64,000 bases of DNA from Azotobacter chroococcum. GTDB taxonomy: Bacteria; Pseudomonadota; Gammaproteobacteria; Pseudomonadales; Pseudomonadaceae. Where the stretch lies: assembly GCF_004339665.1 (NCBI RefSeq), contig NZ_SMMU01000001.1, forward strand, positions 124,001-188,000. The letters are read 5' to 3'. The translations under genes and the position numbers were made by a program. Position 1 is the stretch's first letter; every line of letters starts with the position of its first letter. Below the pieces are notes generated by a model, which made no database searches, was not told where the DNA came from, and saw only the letters and a program-made list of their open reading frames with translations. Shown piece after piece: positions 53,019 to 64,000 of this stretch.

Positions 53019-53039
53019 CCTCTCCCGGCGCGGGAGAGG
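53019..53039 (+). terminator. Strong hairpin after dgkA
   Basis: A perfect 9-bp stem (CCTCTCCCG with CGGGAGAGG) with a 3-base loop begins 16 bases after the dgkA stop. It is followed by AGTTTCGCTC, with only a short T run, so it is a plausible but not classical terminator. Confidence 0.5.
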
Positions 53040-53147
53040 AGTTTCGCTCTCGCTCGCCTCCGATTCGCTATCACGCCCCCTTCGCAGCCGGCGTGCTTCC
53101 TCTATAATCCGCCCGCCCTTTTTTCCGCTATTGAACCGGAGAACCCC

Positions 53148-53999
53148 ATGCTCAAGCGTACCCTGGCGCTCGCCGCCGGCTTTGCCCTGTCCCTGTCCAG
53201 CGTTTTCTCCCAGGCCGCCGACGTGCTCAACGTCTCGGCGATTCCCGACGAGGCGCCCACCGAGCTGCTGCGCAAGTTCAAGCCGCTCGGCGCCTATCTT
53301 GAAAAAGAGCTGGGCATGCCGGTGAAATTCGTGCCGGTGGCCGACTATGCCGCGGTGGTCGAGGCGCTGGCCGCCGACCGCGTGGACCTGGCCTGGCTGG
53401 GCGGCTTCACCTTCGTGCAGACCCGCCTGAAGACCGGCAACGCCATTCCACTGGTGCAGCGCGAGCAGGACGAGAAGTTCACCAGCAAGTTCATCAGCGC
53501 CGACGCCAACGTGAAATCCCTGCAGGACCTCAAGGGCAAGACCTTCGCCTTCGGCTCGGTGTCCTCCACCTCCGGCAGCCTGATGCCGCGCTACTTCATG
53601 CTCAAGGACGGCATCAAGCCCGAGGAGTTCTTCAGCCGCGTGGCCTATTCCGGCGCCCACGACGCCACCGTCGCCTGGGTGCAGTCCGGCAAGGTCGACG
53701 CCGGCGTGCTCAACGCCTCGGTGTGGGACAAGCTGGTCACCGCCGGCAAGGTCGATACCGCCAAGGTCAAGGTGTTCGCCACCACGCCGACCTACTACGA
53801 CTACAACTGGACGGTGCGCGGCACCCTGGATCCCGAACTGACCGCGAAGATCAAGAAGGCCTTCCTCGCCCTCGACCCGGCCAAGCCGGAGCACAAGGCG
53901 ATTCTCGACCTGCAGGCGGCCAGCCGCTTCATCGAGACCAAGCCGGAAAACTACCAGGGCATCGAGGAAGCGGCGCGCGCCGCCGGCCTGCTGAAGTGA
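53148..53999 (+). CDS. PhnD-family ABC transporter substrate-binding protein (phosphonate/phosphite or putative selenate)
   Basis: A 283-residue periplasmic binding protein with signal peptide ending near FSQAADVL. The two lobes show the PhnD outline: [52 protein letters not shown] and [19 protein letters not shown]. The family binds phosphonate, phosphite or related oxyanions. One clade is annotated as putative selenate transporters, and this sequence recalls it, but no selenium gene is in the window. It begins a four-gene coupled operon. Confidence 0.85.
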   Translation: MLKRTLALAAGFALSLSSVFSQAADVLNVSAIPDEAPTELLRKFKPLGAYLEKELGMPVKFVPVADYAAVVEALAADRVDLAWLGGFTFVQTRLKTGNAIPLVQREQDEKFTSKFISADANVKSLQDLKGKTFAFGSVSSTSGSLMPRYFMLKDGIKPEEFFSRVAYSGAHDATVAWVQSGKVDAGVLNASVWDKLVTAGKVDTAKVKVFATTPTYYDYNWTVRGTLDPELTAKIKKAFLALDPAKPEHKAILDLQAASRFIETKPENYQGIEEAARAAGLLK

Positions 54000-54796
54000 C
54001 CCTGAACCTGTCCGGCGTGGGCCTGACTCACGCCAACGGCCAGGTTGCGCTGAGCGATATCGAGCTGCAAATCGCCCCCGGCGAACGGGTGGCGATCATC
54101 GGGCCGTCCGGCGCTGGCAAGACCAGCCTGCTGCGCCTGCTCGCCACCGCCCAGCAGCCCAGCGCCGGCCGCATCGAGGTGCTCGGCGCCGATCCCTGGC
54201 GCCTCTCCGCCGCGGCCCGCCAGCGGCTGCGCGCGCGCATCGGCCTGATCCACCAGGCGCCGCCCCTGCCGCCGCGCCAGCGGGTGGTCACCGCGGTGCT
54301 GGCCGGCAAGCTCGGCCGTTGGTCCCTGGGCCGCAGCCTGCTCAACCTGCTGCATCCGCTGGATACCGCCGGGGCGGCCGCCGCCCTGGCGCGCCTGGAC
54401 CTGGCCGAGAAGCTGTTCGAGCACTGCGACCAGCTTTCCGGCGGCCAGCTGCAGCGGGTCGGCATCGCCCGCGTGCTCTACCAGGAGCCGGAGCTGATCC
54501 TCGCCGACGAGCCGGTTTCGGCCATGGACCCGGTGCTCGCCGGCCACACCCTGGGCGTCTTGAGCGAGGAAGCCGGGCGCCGCGGCATCACCCTGCTCGC
54601 CAGCCTGCATGCGGTGGACCTAGCGCTGGCGCACTTCCCGCGCATCCTCGGCGTGCGCGCCGGACGCCTGGTCTTCGACCGCCCGGCCGCCGCCCTGACC
54701 CGGGCCGAGCTGGACGCGCTCTACGCCAACGAACAGCTGCAACAGCCGGCCATGCCGCCGGCTGCGCCCCACGTACTGCACATTCCCCGATGCTGA
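53996..54796 (+). CDS. PhnC-like ABC transporter ATP-binding protein
   Basis: A 266-residue ATPase. Walker A is [10 protein letters not shown] near residue 37, the signature is [10 protein letters not shown] near residue 147, and Walker B is [13 protein letters not shown]. The start is GTG 53996, which overlaps the binding-protein stop by 4 bases (GTGA). It energises uptake by the two permeases downstream and overlaps the first permease gene by 7 bases. Confidence 0.9.
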   Translation: MTLNLSGVGLTHANGQVALSDIELQIAPGERVAIIGPSGAGKTSLLRLLATAQQPSAGRIEVLGADPWRLSAAARQRLRARIGLIHQAPPLPPRQRVVTAVLAGKLGRWSLGRSLLNLLHPLDTAGAAAALARLDLAEKLFEHCDQLSGGQLQRVGIARVLYQEPELILADEPVSAMDPVLAGHTLGVLSEEAGRRGITLLASLHAVDLALAHFPRILGVRAGRLVFDRPAAALTRAELDALYANEQLQQPAMPPAAPHVLHIPRC

Positions 54797-55620
54797 CCCT
54801 CGCCGTCCCCCGCGATCCCGCCGCCCTGCCGCGCCTGCTGCTCACTGTGTTGGCGCTGGCCCTGCTGTGGCCGGGGCTGTCGCTCAGCGAGCTGGACCTG
54901 GGCGTGCTGCTGCACGGCGACAGCGCCGCGACCATGGGCAATTTCGTCGCCGCCTTCTGGCCCCCGGAACACGGCCGCGAGTTTCTCGACCTGCTCGGCC
55001 GGGCGACCCTGGAAACCCTGGCCATCGCCACCGCCGGCATGAGCCTGGCGCTGCTCGTCGCCCTGCCCGCCGCGCTGCTCGCCAGCCGCGCCCTGTCGCT
55101 CTCCGCGCTGCACCGCGGCGGCCGGCCGACCTGGTGGGGCGCCCTGCTGCGCTGGCCGGTGCGCGGCCTTTTGATCGTCCTGCGCAGCGTGCCGGAGATC
55201 GTCTGGGCGCTGCTCTTCGTGCGCGCCGTGGGCCTCGGCCCGAGCGCCGGGGTGCTGGCCATCGCCATCACCTACGCCGGCATGCTCGGCAAGGTCTACG
55301 CGGAAATCTTCGAGTCGGTCGACCCGCGCCCGGCGCGCGCCCTGCTCGGCAGCGGCAGCCCGCGGCTGGTCGCCTTCCTCTACGGCATCCTGCCCAACGC
55401 CGCGGCGGAGATGCTCTCCTACACCGTCTACCGCTGGGAATGCGCGATCCGCGCCTCGGTGGTGATGGGCTTCGTCGGCGCCGGCGGGCTGGGCCAGCAG
55501 ATCGATCTGTCGATGCGCATGTTCGCCGGCGGCGAGGTGGCCAGCATGCTGCTGACCTTCTTCCTGCTGGTGCTGATGGCCGACCAGCTGAGCCGCCTGC
55601 TGCGCGGGAGGCTGACATGA
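54790..55620 (+). CDS. PhnE-like ABC transporter permease, first subunit
   Basis: A 276-residue inner-membrane permease with about six helices. [23 protein letters not shown] begins the transport core and the EAA-like loop is in [23 protein letters not shown]. The C-terminal [22 protein letters not shown] is typical of PhnE-type permeases. It pairs with the second permease gene, which it overlaps by 4 bases. Confidence 0.9.
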   Translation: MLTLAVPRDPAALPRLLLTVLALALLWPGLSLSELDLGVLLHGDSAATMGNFVAAFWPPEHGREFLDLLGRATLETLAIATAGMSLALLVALPAALLASRALSLSALHRGGRPTWWGALLRWPVRGLLIVLRSVPEIVWALLFVRAVGLGPSAGVLAIAITYAGMLGKVYAEIFESVDPRPARALLGSGSPRLVAFLYGILPNAAAEMLSYTVYRWECAIRASVVMGFVGAGGLGQQIDLSMRMFAGGEVASMLLTFFLLVLMADQLSRLLRGRLT

Positions 55621-56384
55621 GGCGCCCGGGCAACGCCCTGCTCCTGCTGGGCCTGCTGGCGGCCGTCGCGGCCTCCTTCATTTGGCTGGAGATCGACCTC
55701 GGCGCACTGTTCGGCGCGGACAGCCTGCGGCAGATGGGCGACTACGCCGGCGGCTTCCTCAGCCCCGACTTCTCCCCGGCGCACCTGCAGGCCACCGGCC
55801 GCGGCGCCCTGGAAACCCTGGCCATGTCGGCCATCGGCAGCCTGCTCGCCGCCGGCCTCGGCCTGCTGCTGGCGCTGCCCGCCAGTGGCCGCTGCGGGCT
55901 GCTGGCGACCAGCGTCGCACGCCTGCTGCTCAATGCCCTGCGGGCGATTCCGGAACTGGTCTGGGCTGCGCTGATGGTGCTGGCCGCCGGCCTCGGCCCG
56001 AACGCCGGCACCCTGGCGCTGGCCCTGCACACCGCCGGGGTGCTCGGCCGGCTGTTCGCCGAGGCGCTGGAAAACACTCCCGGCGAACCCGCCGAAGCCG
56101 TGCGCCTGGCCGGCGGCGGGCGGATCGCGGCGTTCTGCTATGGCACCCTCCCGGGCGTCTGGCCGCAGCTCCTGGCCTACACCCTGTACCGCTGGGAGAA
56201 CAACATCCGCATGGCCAGCGTGCTGGGCTTCGTCGGCGCCGGCGGGCTGGGGCAGATGCTCTACCTGAGCCTCAGCCTGTTCCAGGAGGCCCAGGCTTCC
56301 ACGGTGATCCTCGCCATGCTGCTGCTGGTGCTGGGCGTCGATGCGCTGAGCGGCTGGGGCCGCCAGCGCTGGGTAAGCGCCTAG
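55617..56384 (+). CDS. PhnE-like ABC transporter permease, second subunit
   Basis: A 255-residue permease homologous to the preceding one: GALETLAMSAIGSLLAAGLG, an EAA loop in GRLFAEALENTPGEPAEAVRLAG, and [19 protein letters not shown]. Two different PhnE-like subunits imply a heterodimeric channel. A REP pair follows 16 bases after the stop and probably marks the end of the operon. Confidence 0.9.
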   Translation: MRRPGNALLLLGLLAAVAASFIWLEIDLGALFGADSLRQMGDYAGGFLSPDFSPAHLQATGRGALETLAMSAIGSLLAAGLGLLLALPASGRCGLLATSVARLLLNALRAIPELVWAALMVLAAGLGPNAGTLALALHTAGVLGRLFAEALENTPGEPAEAVRLAGGGRIAAFCYGTLPGVWPQLLAYTLYRWENNIRMASVLGFVGAGGLGQMLYLSLSLFQEAQASTVILAMLLLVLGVDALSGWGRQRWVSA

Positions 56385-56399
56385 CGCGGGACGTTTGGG

Positions 56400-56473
56400 T
56401 AGGAGCGAATTCATTCGCGATAGCAGTGCCTGGCCATACGCCGCGGCCAATCGCAGATGAATCTGCTCCCACA
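56400..56473. repeat. REP doublet (REPIN-like)
   Basis: TAGGAGCGAATTCATTCGCGA at the left and AATCGCAGATGAATCTGCTCCCA at the right form an imperfect inverted pair of the same family as 44294-44394. It lies between the convergent permease and DUF2288 genes. Confidence 0.75.
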
Positions 56474-56486
56474 CGGGCGTTGCCGG

Positions 56487-56804
56487 TCAGTGCAACGGCG
56501 ACCCCTCGGCACGCTCCTGCACCAGCACCCAGGGCGCCACCACCACCGCCCAGAGCTCCGGATCGCGGGCGAGCAGGTCCTCGGCGCGGGTCTCCTCCAG
56601 CTTGGCCAGCTGGCCGCCGGTCAGCCAGGCGGCCACGCTGGCCTGATCGTCCTCGGCGACGGCCAGCGCCACCGCCACCAGATCCGCCTCGGCGGCGACC
56701 CAGAGCAGGGCGCCGCGGGCGAAGAAGGGCTGCAGCTCTTCCCAGCTGATCCGGGCCGTTTCGCCGAGCAGTTTGGCGTAGAGGGGATTGGTAGTGTCTG
56801 TCAT
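56487..56804 (-). CDS. DUF2288 family protein
   Basis: A 105-residue acidic, probably cytoplasmic protein (MTDTTNPLYAKLLGETARISWEELQPFFARG...). The ISWEELQPFFARGALLWV stretch is the mark of the DUF2288 family, small proteins of unknown function common in Pseudomonas. It has no signal peptide or membrane helix. It is divergent from braC and convergent with the permease operon, so it is its own unit. No function is proposed. Confidence 0.8.
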   Translation of the reverse strand: MTDTTNPLYAKLLGETARISWEELQPFFARGALLWVAAEADLVAVALAVAEDDQASVAAWLTGGQLAKLEETRAEDLLARDPELWAVVVAPWVLVQERAEGSPLH

Positions 56805-56978
56805 GGCAAATTCACCGGGCGGAAGGGGCGCCATCATAGCGGCGCGGCCGGGCCAGGCAAGTGCCGCCCGGCAAGGTTCCCAAGCGGCGAAGCAGCCCCT
56901 TAAACTGTGCCCAAACGCCCTGCGCAGAAGAGGGCCGGGCCGAGCGCCCCCCGCAACGACAGAACAATGAGGAGTACC

Positions 56979-58100
56979 ATGCACAAGGCCACCCGACATC
57001 TCTCCCGGCTGTTCGCCGCCCTGGCGCTCGCCGGAGCCACCTTCCACGCGGCCGCCGCCGAGCCGGTCCGCATCGCCCTGGCCGGACCGGTCACCGGGCC
57101 CGTGGCGCAGTACGGCGACATGCAGTTCATCGGCGCGAAACTGGCCATCGAACGGATCAACGAGGCCGGCGGAGTGAACGGCCAGCTCCTCGAGGGCAGC
57201 GTCTACGACGACGCCTGCGATCCCAAGCAGGCCGTCGCGGTGGCCAACAAGATCGTCAACGACGGCATCGCCTTCGTCGTCGGCCACCTCTGCTCCAGCT
57301 CGACCCAGCCCGCCGCGGACATCTACGAGGACGAGGGCGTGCTGATGATCACCCCCGCCGCGACCAGCCCGCAGATCACCGCCCAGGGTTATCAGCTGAT
57401 CTTCCGCACCATCGGCCTGGACAGCCTGCAGGGACCGACCGCCGGCGCCTTCATCGCCGAGCGGATCAAACCGCAGCGTGTCGCCGTGCTGCACGACAAG
57501 CAGCAGTACGGCGAGGGCATCGCCACTGCGGTCAGGAAGACCCTGCAGGAGCGCGGCGTCGAGGTGGCGCTGTTCGAGGGCCTCAACGCCGGCGACAAGG
57601 ACTTCTCGGCGATGATCGCCAAGCTCAAGCAGGCCGGCGTCGATTTCGTCTACTACGGCGGCTACCACCCGGAGCTCGGCCTGCTGCTGCGCCAGTCCGC
57701 GGAGAAGGGCCTGAAGGTGCGCTTCATGGGGCCGGAAGGGGTCGGCAACAAGGAGCTTTCCGCCATCGCCGGACCGGCCTCCGAGGGGCTGCTGCTCACC
57801 TTGCCGCGTGCCTTCGACCGGGACCCGCACAATCAGGTGCTGGTCGAGGCCTTCAAGGCCAAGAACCAGGACCCCAGCGGCCCCTTCGTGTTTCCCGCCT
57901 ACGCCGCCGTGCAGCTGATCGCCCAGGGCATCGAAAAGGCCGGCAGCAGCGAGCCCGAGGCGGTCGCCGAAGCCCTGCGCGGCAACACCTTCGACACGGT
58001 GACCGGCACGCTCGCCTTCGACGACAAAGGCGATCTGAAGGACTTCGGCTTCGAGGTCTATGAGTGGCACCGGGACGCGAGCAAGACCCGCGTCGAGTAG
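56979..58100 (+). CDS. braC: Branched-chain amino acid ABC transporter substrate-binding protein
   Basis: A 373-residue periplasmic binding protein of the BraC/LivJ family. The signal peptide ends AAAAEPVRI. The binding lobes show [37 protein letters not shown] and [20 protein letters not shown] lies before ATG 56979. It captures leucine, isoleucine, valine (and in Pseudomonas also alanine and threonine) for the BraDEFG transporter downstream. The 137-base gap to braD contains a palindromic repeat. Confidence 0.94.
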   Translation: MHKATRHLSRLFAALALAGATFHAAAAEPVRIALAGPVTGPVAQYGDMQFIGAKLAIERINEAGGVNGQLLEGSVYDDACDPKQAVAVANKIVNDGIAFVVGHLCSSSTQPAADIYEDEGVLMITPAATSPQITAQGYQLIFRTIGLDSLQGPTAGAFIAERIKPQRVAVLHDKQQYGEGIATAVRKTLQERGVEVALFEGLNAGDKDFSAMIAKLKQAGVDFVYYGGYHPELGLLLRQSAEKGLKVRFMGPEGVGNKELSAIAGPASEGLLLTLPRAFDRDPHNQVLVEAFKAKNQDPSGPFVFPAYAAVQLIAQGIEKAGSSEPEAVAEALRGNTFDTVTGTLAFDDKGDLKDFGFEVYEWHRDASKTRVE

Positions 58101-58144
58101 GTCGAGCCACGCCCGTCTGCGAAAGCGGCATCTGCGGTGCCGTT

Positions 58145-58173
58145 GGTGGGTTACGGCCGTTGGCCTGACCCAC
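58145..58173. repeat. Imperfect palindromic intergenic repeat
   Basis: GGTGGGTTACGGCC and GGCCTGACCCACC form an imperfect inverted repeat between braC and braD. The sequence type (GTGGGTTACGGCC) is one I remember as scattered between genes in related genomes. It could reduce downstream expression relative to braC, whose product is needed in excess. Confidence 0.5.
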
Positions 58174-58237
58174 CCTACGACTGGCTCCTACATCCTGCCC
58201 CATTGCCGGCCCTGCGCGGGCTTCGAGGAACCAGGCC

Positions 58238-60410
<2,173 letters not shown>

Positions 60411-60414
<4 letters not shown>

Positions 60415-61174
60415 GCGCCCTGCTTGAGGTGCGCGACCTGGCCATGCGCTTCGGCGGCCTGCTGGCGGTCGACGGCGTGAGCCTGAGTCTCGGCGCGCGG
60501 CAGGTACTGTCGATGATCGGCCCCAACGGCGCCGGCAAGACCACGGTGTTCAACTGCCTGACCGGCTTCTACCGGCCCAGCGCCGGCGAGATCCTCCTCG
60601 ACGGCGAGCCGATCCAGGGCCTGCCGGGGCACCGGATCGCCCGCAAGGGGATCGTGCGCACCTTCCAGAACGTCCGCCTGTTCAGGGAAATGACCGCGCT
60701 GGAGAACCTGCTGGTGGCCCAGCACCGCCACCTGAACACCAACTTCTTCGCCGGCCTGCTGAAGACCCCGGCCTTTCGCCGCAGCGAACGCCAGGCCCTG
60801 GAATTCGCCCACCAGTGGCTGGAGCGGGTCGGGCTGGCGGACGGCGCCAACCGCCTGGCCGGCACCCTCGCCTATGGCCAGCAGCGCCGCCTGGAAATCG
60901 CCCGCTGCATGATGACCCGCCCGCGCCTGCTGATGCTCGACGAGCCGGCCGCCGGCCTCAACCCGCGGGAAACCGAAGACCTCAAGGCGCTGATCGGCCT
61001 GTTGCGCGACGAGCACGGTCTCGGCGTGCTGCTGATCGAGCACGACATGCCGCTGGTGATGGGCATTTCCGACCGGATCGTGGTCATCAACCAGGGCCGC
61101 CCGCTGGCCGAGGGCACGCCGGCACAGATCCGCTGCCATCCCGAGGTGATCAAGGCCTATCTGGGAGAAGCCTG

Positions 61175-61175
<1 letters not shown>
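60411..61175 (+). CDS. braF: Branched-chain amino acid ABC transporter ATP-binding protein (LivG type)
   Basis: A 254-residue ATPase. Walker A is GPNGAGKTT near residue 40, the signature is [13 protein letters not shown] and Walker B is [33 protein letters not shown] is a LivG marker. It overlaps braG by one base and works with it as a heterodimer. Confidence 0.95.
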
Positions 61176-61876
<701 letters not shown>

Positions 61877-61890
61877 GCCGCCGCGAAGGA

Positions 61891-62253
61891 CTACCGTCCG
61901 GGCAGATGGCCGAGGTCGACCGGCTCGCCCGGCTGCAGCTCCAGCTTGTGGCGGATGTCCTCGAACATCGCGTCGTATTCGTCATGCTCGCGCAGGATCG
62001 GCCCGAAGCGCGGATGCAGGCCGTGGCGCACGGCGATCCGGGTCAGCGCGTTCATGAAGTCGAAGGCCAGGTCGCGCGGCAGCTCGCAGTCCTCCGCGAA
62101 GGGCTGGCCGTCGATTTCGCCGTCCATGTGCAGGTGCAGCACCCGGCTCTTTTCCGGCGCCTCGCGCACCTCGTAATGCACGTCGTAGACGAAGGTCTGC
62201 GGGTTGGACTTGTCTGGCAGCTGCTCGCGATGCAGGTGGCCCGGCTTGAACAT
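61891..62253 (-). CDS. DUF5064 family protein
   Basis: A 120-residue soluble protein (MFKPGHLHREQLPD...), His-rich near the start, with YDVHYEVREAPEKSRVLHLHM in an expected beta-sheet segment. It resembles the DUF5064 proteins, small cytoplasmic proteins known to me only from Pseudomonas and relatives, with no assigned role. GGAGG lies a few bases upstream of the ATG. It is convergent with braG. Confidence 0.75.
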   Translation of the reverse strand: MFKPGHLHREQLPDKSNPQTFVYDVHYEVREAPEKSRVLHLHMDGEIDGQPFAEDCELPRDLAFDFMNALTRIAVRHGLHPRFGPILREHDEYDAMFEDIRHKLELQPGEPVDLGHLPGR

Positions 62254-62401
62254 GGGAACCTCCTCGCCGGGGGCAAGCCCCCCGGACTCCACCCTGCTCA
62301 GTGTAGACAGCACGCGGCTGCGCCCGCCCGGCGAGTCGTCGCCGGACTTGTGATCGACCGCCCCGCTGGTTAACGTGGGCGCCCCTTCCAGGAGACCGCC
62401 G

Positions 62402-63073
62402 ATGCGCCTTGCCCGCCCCCTCTTGTACTGCCTTCTGCCGCTGTTCACCGCCAGCCTGTCGTTCGCCGCAAGCAAGGACGCGTCCAGGGTCGAACAGGTC
62501 CGTCTGCAGGGCGAGCTGAGCGTGCGCGACGGCGAGCTGCTGCTGCGCCCGTGCGACGAGCAGCGCCGTTTCGTGCTGGTCGATACCGGCGAGCTGGGCC
62601 TGGCCGAGGAGGTCCGCGGCCTGCAGGGCGGCGGCAGCGACCCGCTGTTCGCCGACCTGCGCGGCACCCTCGGCTCCAGCGACAGGCCCGGCGTCGACGG
62701 GCGCTTCGAGACGAGCAAGATCTATCGCCTGGAACTCGGCGGGCGCAGTTGCCAGGACCCGGACTTTCCCCGGATGCTGCTGCGCGCGGCGGGCCACGAG
62801 CCGTCGTGGAGCGTCAGCGTCGGCAGCAAGGGCCTGCTGCTGCAGCGCCCCGGCCAGCCGCCGCTGGCCCTGCCCTATCTGGAGGAGCAGCTGCCCGGCG
62901 GCAGCCTGAACCTGACCAGCGAGGCCGATGGCCAGCGTCTGGAACTCTGGGTGGCGCCGCAGCACTGCATCGACTCGATGAGCGGCGCGATCCGCCATAT
63001 GAGCGCCGAGCTGCGCCTCGACGGCCAGGTGCAGCGCGGCTGCGCCTACTTCGGCGGCGGCCGCGACGACTGA
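62402..63073 (+). CDS. COG3650-like periplasmic protein
   Basis: A 223-residue exported protein with a signal peptide ending near SFAASKD. The mature part has QVRLQGELSVRDGELLLRPC and a C-terminal CIDSMSG...RLDGQVQRGCAYFGGG, with four scattered cysteines that may form disulfides. This pattern is seen in COG3650 proteins, uncharacterised but related in layout to HslJ/META-type domains. Its stop is only one base from the convergent mnhG stop. I propose no function. Confidence 0.65.
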   Translation: MRLARPLLYCLLPLFTASLSFAASKDASRVEQVRLQGELSVRDGELLLRPCDEQRRFVLVDTGELGLAEEVRGLQGGGSDPLFADLRGTLGSSDRPGVDGRFETSKIYRLELGGRSCQDPDFPRMLLRAAGHEPSWSVSVGSKGLLLQRPGQPPLALPYLEEQLPGGSLNLTSEADGQRLELWVAPQHCIDSMSGAIRHMSAELRLDGQVQRGCAYFGGGRDD

Positions 63074-63074
63074 G

Positions 63075-63401
63075 TCACCAGGGCTTGCCGCGGGTCCGCT
63101 CGGCCAGCGGCAGCTTCTTCTGCATCGCCGCCTTGGCCAGCATGTGCGCGCTGACCGGTGCGGTGATGAACAGGAACAGGGTGATCAGCAGCTCGTGCAG
63201 GCTCGGCCCTTCCGGCCGGCCGGCGAAGAACAGCATGGAGGCGATCACCATGCCGCCCACGCCGAGGGTGGTGGCCTTGGTCGGGCCGTGCAGGCGGGTG
63301 TAGAAGTCCGGCAGGCGGTACAGGCCGATGGCGCCGACCAGGGCGAACAGGCTGCCGAGAACCAGAAACAGGCTGACCAGCGCTTCGATCCAGAAGGGCA
63401 T
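63075..63401 (-). CDS. mnhG: Na+/H+ antiporter subunit G
   Basis: A 108-residue protein with three membrane helices. LFALVGAIGLYRLPDFYTRLH is the typical MnhG/PhaG block, and TKATTLGVGGMVIAS follows. It is a small subunit of the multisubunit Mrp/Sha/Mnh cation-proton antiporter. It lies 13 bases after the subunit F gene, last in an operon read leftwards from outside the window. Confidence 0.93.
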   Translation of the reverse strand: MPFWIEALVSLFLVLGSLFALVGAIGLYRLPDFYTRLHGPTKATTLGVGGMVIASMLFFAGRPEGPSLHELLITLFLFITAPVSAHMLAKAAMQKKLPLAERTRGKPW

Positions 63402-63414
63402 GAATGACGACTCC

Positions 63415-63684
63415 TCAGTCGATGATATCGCCGTGCAGCAGGTATTTGCCGGCCGCCACGGTGCCGACGAAGCCCATCACCGCGATCAGCAGCGCCGCCT
63501 CGAAGAACAGGTCCGAGCCCAGCCAGATGCCGAACAGCACGATCAGCGCCAGGGCGTTGATGTACAGGGTGTCCAGCGCCAGGATGCGGTCCGGCAGGCT
63601 CGGCCCCTTGACCAGACGAACCAGGTTGAGGGCCAGCGCCAGGCCGATGACCACCAGGCAGAAGGGAATCACGTAGGCGAGCAT
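63415..63684 (-). CDS. mnhF: Na+/H+ antiporter subunit F
   Basis: An 89-residue protein with three helices. VKGPSLPDRILALDTLYINA is the family signature of MnhF/PhaF. It overlaps the end of the subunit E gene by 16 bases, the tight packing usual in these operons. Confidence 0.93.
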   Translation of the reverse strand: MLAYVIPFCLVVIGLALALNLVRLVKGPSLPDRILALDTLYINALALIVLFGIWLGSDLFFEAALLIAVMGFVGTVAAGKYLLHGDIID

Positions 63685-64000
63685 TGGAAGATCTCCAGCA
63701 GGGGCGCCTCATAGCGGCGCTTCACCTCGGCAGCCAGCTGCCCGGGGTCCGGCGCGTCCAGGGCATGCAGCAGCAGGGTCCGGCGATCCGCGCTGAGATC
63801 GGCGGACACCGTGCCCGGTGTCAGGGAAATGATGCTGGTCAGCACCGCCAGGACGAATTTGTCCTCGATGGCCACCGGCACCTCGACGAAGGCCGGGTTC
63901 AGCCGCTCCTTCGGCCCCAGCACCAGCTTCGCCACAGCCAGGTTGGCGACGAGAATGTCGCCGAACACCTTGAGTACGAACAGGCCCAGCTGCAGCGGCC
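63669..64000 (-). CDS. mnhE: Na+/H+ antiporter subunit E (5' truncated by window edge)
   Basis: The frame is open to the window edge, so only the C-terminal 109 codons are visible. VANLAVAKLVLGP near the edge and FVLAVLTSIISLTPGTVSADL are typical of MnhE/PhaE. The start and the other subunit genes (A-D) must lie to the right. Confidence 0.9.
   Translation of the reverse strand, partial: PLQLGLFVLKVFGDILVANLAVAKLVLGPKERLNPAFVEVPVAIEDKFVLAVLTSIISLTPGTVSADLSADRRTLLLHALDAPDPGQLAAEVKRRYEAPLLEIFQCSPT

Overview
The window looks like chromosome of a high-GC gammaproteobacterium of the Pseudomonas/Azotobacter group. The pointers are a braCDEFG-type branched-chain amino acid transporter operon, a phaJ1-type MaoC hydratase divergent from fadD, a WbpM-type dehydratase closing an O-antigen-like cluster, DUF2288 and DUF5064 proteins, multisubunit Na+/H+ antiporter genes, and Pseudomonas-style REP palindromes. 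The genus call is inference from gene content; there is no rRNA or tRNA in the window to confirm it.

Bases 1-12620 are one end of an O-antigen-like glycan locus. After the tail of a polymerase-like membrane protein come a PglA-like glycosyltransferase, a PglC-like phosphosugar transferase, a PglD-like acetyltransferase and a PglE-like aminotransferase. The WbpM/PglF-type dehydratase that would feed them is at the far end (10539-12620). Together they predict a glycan started with di-N-acetylbacillosamine or a close relative. Between them (4054-10471) is an unusual block: a GtrB-like transferase with two C-terminal membrane helices, a FAD oxidoreductase, a divergent SDR, a TIM-barrel isomerase, a 118-residue SMR-type flippase candidate, a polytopic protein and a DPM-synthase-like transferase. 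It looks like a three-component lipid-linked sugar transfer system with its own sugar-tailoring enzymes.

Bases 12621-18215 are a visibly AT-rich, rearranged patch of glycosyltransferases. It holds a Core-2/I-branching-like enzyme, two paralogous family-2 transferases, one GT8-like transferase, the ghost of a second GT8-like gene, and an internally deleted IS30-family element with intact 11-bp ends.

Bases 18667-44238 are a Wzx/Wzy-type exopolysaccharide locus. A full-length Wza lipoprotein gene stands alone. About 1 kb later begins a long, apparently single-direction gene series: outer-membrane beta-barrel, short Wza, Wzc kinase, PHP-type tyrosine phosphatase, long initiating transferase, Wzy, Wzx, four further glycosyltransferases, three acyltransferases, ManC, an SDR epimerase, GalE and GalU. 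The leader of this series carries a clear ops/JUMPstart element, the RfaH recruitment site. A secreted clan-A glycoside hydrolase follows on the other strand.

Bases 46463-64000 are housekeeping and transport genes: fadD, phaJ, codA, an AraC-type regulator with a degenerate receiver, hyi, dgkA (behind a good AlgU/sigma-E-type promoter), a PhnD-family ABC transporter of uncertain substrate, a DUF2288 gene, braCDEFG, a DUF5064 gene, a COG3650-like periplasmic protein, and mnhG, mnhF and part of mnhE at the right edge.
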